64,000 nt of DNA. Origin: Crenobacter oryzisoli (GTDB taxonomy: Bacteria > Pseudomonadota > Gammaproteobacteria > Burkholderiales > Chromobacteriaceae). The notes under the pieces are model-generated. The model ran no database searches. It had not been told where the DNA came from and was given only the letters and a program-made list of their open reading frames with translations. Shown here piece after piece: positions 60,359-64,000 of the stretch (position 1 is its first letter; the number at the start of each line of letters is the position of its first letter). The position numbers were made by a program, and so were the translations under genes. The stretch spans positions 62,001-126,000 of the forward strand of contig NZ_JAUEDK010000003.1 of NCBI RefSeq assembly GCF_030385785.1. The letters run 5' to 3'.

Positions 60359-63205
60359 TTAGCCGCACGCCCCCACATGGCCGCAGGCGGTGCAGAACTC
60401 GCAGCCGTCCTTCTTGATCAGCGCGTGATGGCCGCATTCCGGGCAGGGCTTGCCGGCCACCGGCTTGACCGCGCTGACGCTGGCGCTCTCGAACAGGTCG
60501 CCCTGTTCCGGCACCATCACGCCCATTTCCTCGACCGGGAAGCCTTCCTCGGTGAGGATGCCGAGCATCGCATAGCGGTGAATCACCAGCCGCGCCATGT
60601 AGGCGACGGTGGACGGCCAGCTGACCGACTTGTCGCTGCCCGGCACGCGGGCGAAGAAGTCGCCTTGCGGCTCGGCGTAGCTCAACAGCTTCCTCAGCTT
60701 CATGCCGATCCACGCCGGGTCGATCACGCGCATGTCGAGGCTAAGCATCTTGCACAGGCCATCCAGCTCACGGGGGTAGCTGCCGGCCATCCAGATCGAG
60801 TACGGGCGGTGCTGGCCGTTCGGCAGCACCAGCTCCTTCACGAACAGCACAAAGTCATCGTCGGTCTGTGGGTTGGACACGTCCACCGACCAGCTCATCG
60901 TGCCGTCGGTGCCCGACTTGGGCTCCTTGCGGGCGAACAACGCGTCCATCACAGGGCTCGGGTCGTCGGCCTTGGCCGGCAGGGCGCCAAGCTGCTCGAC
61001 GCGGTAGCGCACCACTTGGCCAAGTACCGCGGCAGCACTACTGGCGTACAGCGTGGTCGTGCCGACCTCCATCCGGTACTGTTTGTCGCCGACGGTGCGC
61101 GATAGCACGTCGAGCTTGGCGCCGAGCCAGGCGCGGTCGCGGCAGCGCATGTCCATCGACAAGGTCTTGGCGATGGCGCCGAGGCCGCGGGTGGCCTCGC
61201 TGCCGTTCACCCAGCACTCGAACGGATGGGTGCGGCCATTCTCGATGTGGCCGACCACCACGGCGAAGTCGCCGCTCTCGTGCTCGACCATATAGGTCCA
61301 CGACGGATTGCCGTCCTTCAGCTTCGGCCGGTTCGGCCACTTCAGGCTGGCCAGTGCCGGGCTCGGCGCGGTGATCAACGTGATGCGGCGGTCCGGGTCG
61401 GCCTGGCTCGCCGACAGATCCTGCGGCGCGGCGGCGGCCGGCTCGACCGACAGCACCGAGCCCAGAACATTGTTCGGCCGGTAGGTGGTGATGCCCTTCA
61501 GGCCGGCCTTCCACGCCTCGAGGTACAGGCTCTCGAAATCCTCGAAGGGGTAGTCGGCCGGCACGTTGACGGTCTTGGAAATCGCGGTGTCGATGTACGG
61601 CGCGACCGCGGCGACCATCTGCATATGGTCGAGCGCACTCATCTCCAGCGCCGACACGAAGTAGTCCGGCAGGTTGTCGACGTCGCCGCCCTGAAGGCGG
61701 TACAGGCGGTAGGCGTGGTCCTCGACGCGGTATTCCTGCTGCGAGCCGTCGGCCATGCGTTTCTTGCGGGTGTAGAACCACGAGAACGGCGGCTCGATGC
61801 CGTTGGACGCGTTGTCGGCGAACGCGAGCGAGATCGTGCCGGTCGGCGCGATCGACAACAGGTGCGAGTTGCGGATGCCATGCTGCTTGATGCGCGCCTT
61901 GATCGCCGCCGGCAGCCGGCTGGCGCAGTGCGGTTCGGCCAAGTAGGCGTCAGCATCGAACAGCGGGAAGCAGCCCTTCTCGATCGCTAGGTCCACCGAC
62001 GCGTCGTACGCCGAGTCGCGCATCGCCTCGGATACCTTGGCGGCGAAGCGGCGGCCAGCCTCGCTGTCGTAGCGGGTCTTCAGCATGATCAGCGCGTCGC
62101 CGAGACCGGTGAAGCCCAGACCGACGCGACGCTTGTTCATCGCCTCGCGTTCCTGCTCCTTCAGCGGCCACACGGTCAGGTCAAGCACGTTGTCGAGCAT
62201 GCGGATCGACGCGCGCACCACCTTGTCGAAGGCCTTGAAGTCGAAGCTCGCCTTGACGGAGAAAGGCAGGCGGATGAAGCGGGCCAAGTTGATCGAGCCA
62301 AGATCGCAGCAACCGTAGTCGGGCAACGGCTGCTCGCCGCAGGGGTTGGTCGACTCGATGCTTTCGCAGTACGACAGGTTGTTGTCGCGGTTGATCTTGG
62401 AGACGAACAGCACGCCCGGCTCGGCGTGGTCGTAGGTCGACGCCATGATCTGCTGCCACAGCGAGCGCGCCTTGATGGTGCGGTACACCCACAGGCCGTC
62501 CTCGCGCTGGAAGCTGCCGGCGAACGCCTCGGAGGCCGGTTCGACATGGTGGGTCAGCTGCCAATCGGCATCGTCGACCACTGCCTGCATGAATTCGTCC
62601 GACACGCCGACCGAGATATTGAAGTTCTTCAGGTCGCCCTGGTCCTTGGCGTGGATAAAGTCCTCGACATCCGGGTGGCTGACGTTGAGCACGCCCATTT
62701 GCGCGCCGCGACGCGCACCGGCCGATTCGACCGTCTCGCAGCTGCGGTCGAACACGCGCATGTACGACACTGGGCCGGATGCGCGGCTGTCGGTGCCGCG
62801 GACCTTGGCACCCTTCGGACGGATGCGACTGAAGTTGTAGCCGACGCCGCCGCCGCGGCGCATCGTCTCGGCCGCCTGCAACAACGCCTCGTAGATGCCG
62901 ACCTTGCCGCCTTCGGGCTCGCTGACCGAGTCGCCGACCGGCTGCACGAAGCAGTTGATCAGCGTGGCGCGCAGGTCGGTGCCCGCCGCCGAATTGATGC
63001 GACCACCAGGGATGAAGCCGTTTTCCAGTGCCTCGTAAAACAGCGGCTCAAAGCGGGCCGGGTCGGCCTCCAGCGCCGCAAGCGCACGGGCGACGCGCCG
63101 ACGGACTTCCGACACGGTCTGTTCACCGTTCTTGGCGTATTTCTCCAGCAGCACCTCGCGCGAGATGTCCTGCTCGGCCATTGCCGCCACATTCTCCTGC
63201 TTCAC
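60359..63205 (-). CDS. nrdJ: Adenosylcobalamin-dependent ribonucleotide reductase
   Basis: 948 residues from a GTG at 63205 with AAGGAGGCGTGC before it; an ATG eight codons later is the alternative. Class-II features: [63 protein letters not shown] (N-x-C-x-E active site) and a C-terminal zinc-ribbon ([20 protein letters not shown]). It makes deoxynucleotides independent of oxygen using B12. It suits low-oxygen growth. Confidence 0.95.
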   Translation of the reverse strand: MKQENVAAMAEQDISREVLLEKYAKNGEQTVSEVRRRVARALAALEADPARFEPLFYEALENGFIPGGRINSAAGTDLRATLINCFVQPVGDSVSEPEGGKVGIYEALLQAAETMRRGGGVGYNFSRIRPKGAKVRGTDSRASGPVSYMRVFDRSCETVESAGARRGAQMGVLNVSHPDVEDFIHAKDQGDLKNFNISVGVSDEFMQAVVDDADWQLTHHVEPASEAFAGSFQREDGLWVYRTIKARSLWQQIMASTYDHAEPGVLFVSKINRDNNLSYCESIESTNPCGEQPLPDYGCCDLGSINLARFIRLPFSVKASFDFKAFDKVVRASIRMLDNVLDLTVWPLKEQEREAMNKRRVGLGFTGLGDALIMLKTRYDSEAGRRFAAKVSEAMRDSAYDASVDLAIEKGCFPLFDADAYLAEPHCASRLPAAIKARIKQHGIRNSHLLSIAPTGTISLAFADNASNGIEPPFSWFYTRKKRMADGSQQEYRVEDHAYRLYRLQGGDVDNLPDYFVSALEMSALDHMQMVAAVAPYIDTAISKTVNVPADYPFEDFESLYLEAWKAGLKGITTYRPNNVLGSVLSVEPAAAAPQDLSASQADPDRRITLITAPSPALASLKWPNRPKLKDGNPSWTYMVEHESGDFAVVVGHIENGRTHPFECWVNGSEATRGLGAIAKTLSMDMRCRDRAWLGAKLDVLSRTVGDKQYRMEVGTTTLYASSAAAVLGQVVRYRVEQLGALPAKADDPSPVMDALFARKEPKSGTDGTMSWSVDVSNPQTDDDFVLFVKELVLPNGQHRPYSIWMAGSYPRELDGLCKMLSLDMRVIDPAWIGMKLRKLLSYAEPQGDFFARVPGSDKSVSWPSTVAYMARLVIHRYAMLGILTEEGFPVEEMGVMVPEQGDLFESASVSAVKPVAGKPCPECGHHALIKKDGCEFCTACGHVGACG

Positions 63206-63274
63206 GCACGCCTCCTTGTCTGCTCCAAACACTGAAGAAGCCGGCAGGCTCGCATCGCGAGGGCCGCCGGCTCC

Positions 63275-63322
63275 CAACAATATGTCCGCATCAAAAGCCG
63301 GTCATTACACTATATCTGGTTT
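63275..63322 (-). promoter_or_regulatory. Possible NrdR box pair upstream of nrdJ
   Basis: ACACTATATCTGGTTT (63307-63322) matches 13 of 16 positions of the NrdR consensus; a poorer ACAATAT core lies 32 bases away at 63275-63290. The three-turn spacing is what NrdR pairs have, but the second box is weak. Confidence 0.35.
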
Positions 63323-63342
63323 TTTCCTCGTCGTGATGCCGC

Positions 63343-64000
63343 TCATTGCGCCGCCGCTGCCGGCACATTGGCAGCCGGGGCGGCCGCCGCCTGCACGCTC
63401 ATCTTCAGGCCGATCGGCACGCCTTCCTTGCCGGCTTTATCGGCATGCGGCGCCCCAATCGTGAGCCTCGGTGCAAGACTCGCATCGGCCGACACCAGCG
63501 CAGCGCGGGTCGCCTTGGCACGCGCGTCGGCCAGCGCCTTCAGCGACGCGTCGTCGATCTTCTCGGCTTCGATCATCTCCTTGTGCATCGCTCGGTAGCG
63601 CGCCGCGCCGCTCTCGCCGCCGACCATCCTGGCCGCAAGCTTGGCGTAACCGATACGTTGGCCAAACACGCTGCGCACCGCCGACTGGATGTCCGGGTCT
63701 TCCATGTCCGGGATCGGCAGTGGATCGTCGGTGGCCAGCTTGCGGCCGGCCTTGGCGAAGATCGCCTTGTCGATGCGCGCGCGCGCCAGCGCCTTGTGCT
63801 CGGTGTCCGAATCATAAGTGCCGGAGATCTCGATCGCGGCCTTCGGCCGCTTGGCGAGCACCTGGGCGATCTTGTCGAGCTTCTCGCGTTCGGGCGGCTG
63901 CACCGTCGCTTCGCCCGGCACGAAGTACACCGCGTCGAAGCCCTCGCTGCCGAACAGCGCACCGAGCGCACGGAACGGCGCGGTGACGACCTTGGTGATC
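63343..64000 (-). CDS. DUF748-type envelope protein, 5' end cut by window
   Basis: The last about 218 codons are visible. ITKVVTAPFRALGALFGSEG, then VYFVPGEATVQPPEREKLDK and LAKRPKAAIEISGTYDSDTE are the C-terminal elements of DUF748/AsmA-like proteins that resemble an OmpA-like end. These large proteins connect inner and outer membranes or move lipids. The N-terminus lies outside the window. Ala-rich tail at the end. Confidence 0.8.
   Translation of the reverse strand, partial: ITKVVTAPFRALGALFGSEGFDAVYFVPGEATVQPPEREKLDKIAQVLAKRPKAAIEISGTYDSDTEHKALARARIDKAIFAKAGRKLATDDPLPIPDMEDPDIQSAVRSVFGQRIGYAKLAARMVGGESGAARYRAMHKEMIEAEKIDDASLKALADARAKATRAALVSADASLAPRLTIGAPHADKAGKEGVPIGLKMSVQAAAAPAANVPAAAAQ

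Noticed and set aside
63206-63342. Cobalamin riboswitch before nrdJ
   Set aside because: The leader is short and lacks a B12-box-like conserved core; only a plain hairpin is visible.
1-64000. CRISPR arrays, tRNA or rRNA genes, tandem repeats
   Set aside because: No regular spaced direct repeats, no cloverleaf-like or conserved rRNA segments were noticed on reading both strands.

Overview
This is a GC-rich chromosomal window that looks like a betaproteobacterium. The closest fit is Neisseriales (Chromobacteriaceae or Chitinibacteraceae type), judged from the protein families, the aryl-polyene-like lipid cluster and the short palindromic intergenic repeats. No rRNA, tRNA, CRISPR array or complete insertion sequence was found. 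The window is cut at both ends, through a succinate CoA-transferase gene on the left and a DUF748-type gene on the right.

Layout. 1-2.8 kb: CoA-transferase end, a LysR regulator and an SRPBCC protein. 2.8-6.8 kb: a PlsC-like acyltransferase and a family-2 glycosyltransferase, now separated by three Hsp20 genes. The first Hsp20 gene has its Shine-Dalgarno sequence locked in a perfect hairpin (RNA-thermometer candidate) behind a sigma-32-like promoter. A truncated second copy of the acyltransferase start abuts the glycosyltransferase. 6.8-16.2 kb (minus strand): an aryl-polyene-type cluster (ACP, membrane protein, AMP-ligase, FabZ-like dehydratase, LolA-like carrier, MMPL exporter, hydrolase, ketosynthase, chain-length factor). 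It is visibly decaying: ketoreductase and second dehydratase are deleted into each other, a polysaccharide deacetylase carries stops and frameshifts, and only the last codons of an acyltransferase remain.

17-30 kb: an orphan solute-binding protein with two amidohydrolases, small metabolic genes (adenosine-specific kinase, MarC, tyrosine phosphatase lipoprotein), transposase debris, and a LysR/CMD/cupin group. 26.7-35.4 kb: an arginine-derivative module (CtlX-like hydrolase with divergent LysR, DDAH-like hydrolase, amino-acid ABC binding protein and two permeases without an ATPase, Lrp regulator, aspartoacylase-like M14 enzyme). 35.5-40.6 kb: a three-subunit membrane gluconate-type dehydrogenase (small subunit, GMC flavoprotein, triheme cytochrome c) and an aldo/keto reductase.

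40.6-50.9 kb: a complete nitrate-assimilation locus: nasT (ANTAR regulator), nasS (nitrate sensor), MFS transporter, nirB, a 45-codon coupled small ORF, nirD, nasA and cobA. Its control region can be read in detail: two NtrC-type palindromes 30 bp apart, a perfect sigma-54 promoter, a palindromic repeat element, then a two-hairpin ANTAR antiterminator whose two loops are identical (AACGGC) and whose second hairpin excludes a Rho-independent terminator. A second sigma-54 promoter lies before nasT. Nitrogen limitation (NtrC) would start transcription and nitrate (NasS/NasT) would let it pass the terminator. 51-58.6 kb: Lhr helicase, TPR/glycosyltransferase-9-like protein, ABC-2 exporter. 58.6-60.3 kb: an AT-rich islet with a frameshifted PD-(D/E)XK nuclease gene. 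60.3-64 kb: B12-dependent ribonucleotide reductase and the DUF748 gene end.

Three families of short palindromic elements recur between genes (types A, B and C below). They lie inside operons and leaders, notably within the transcribed nas leader.
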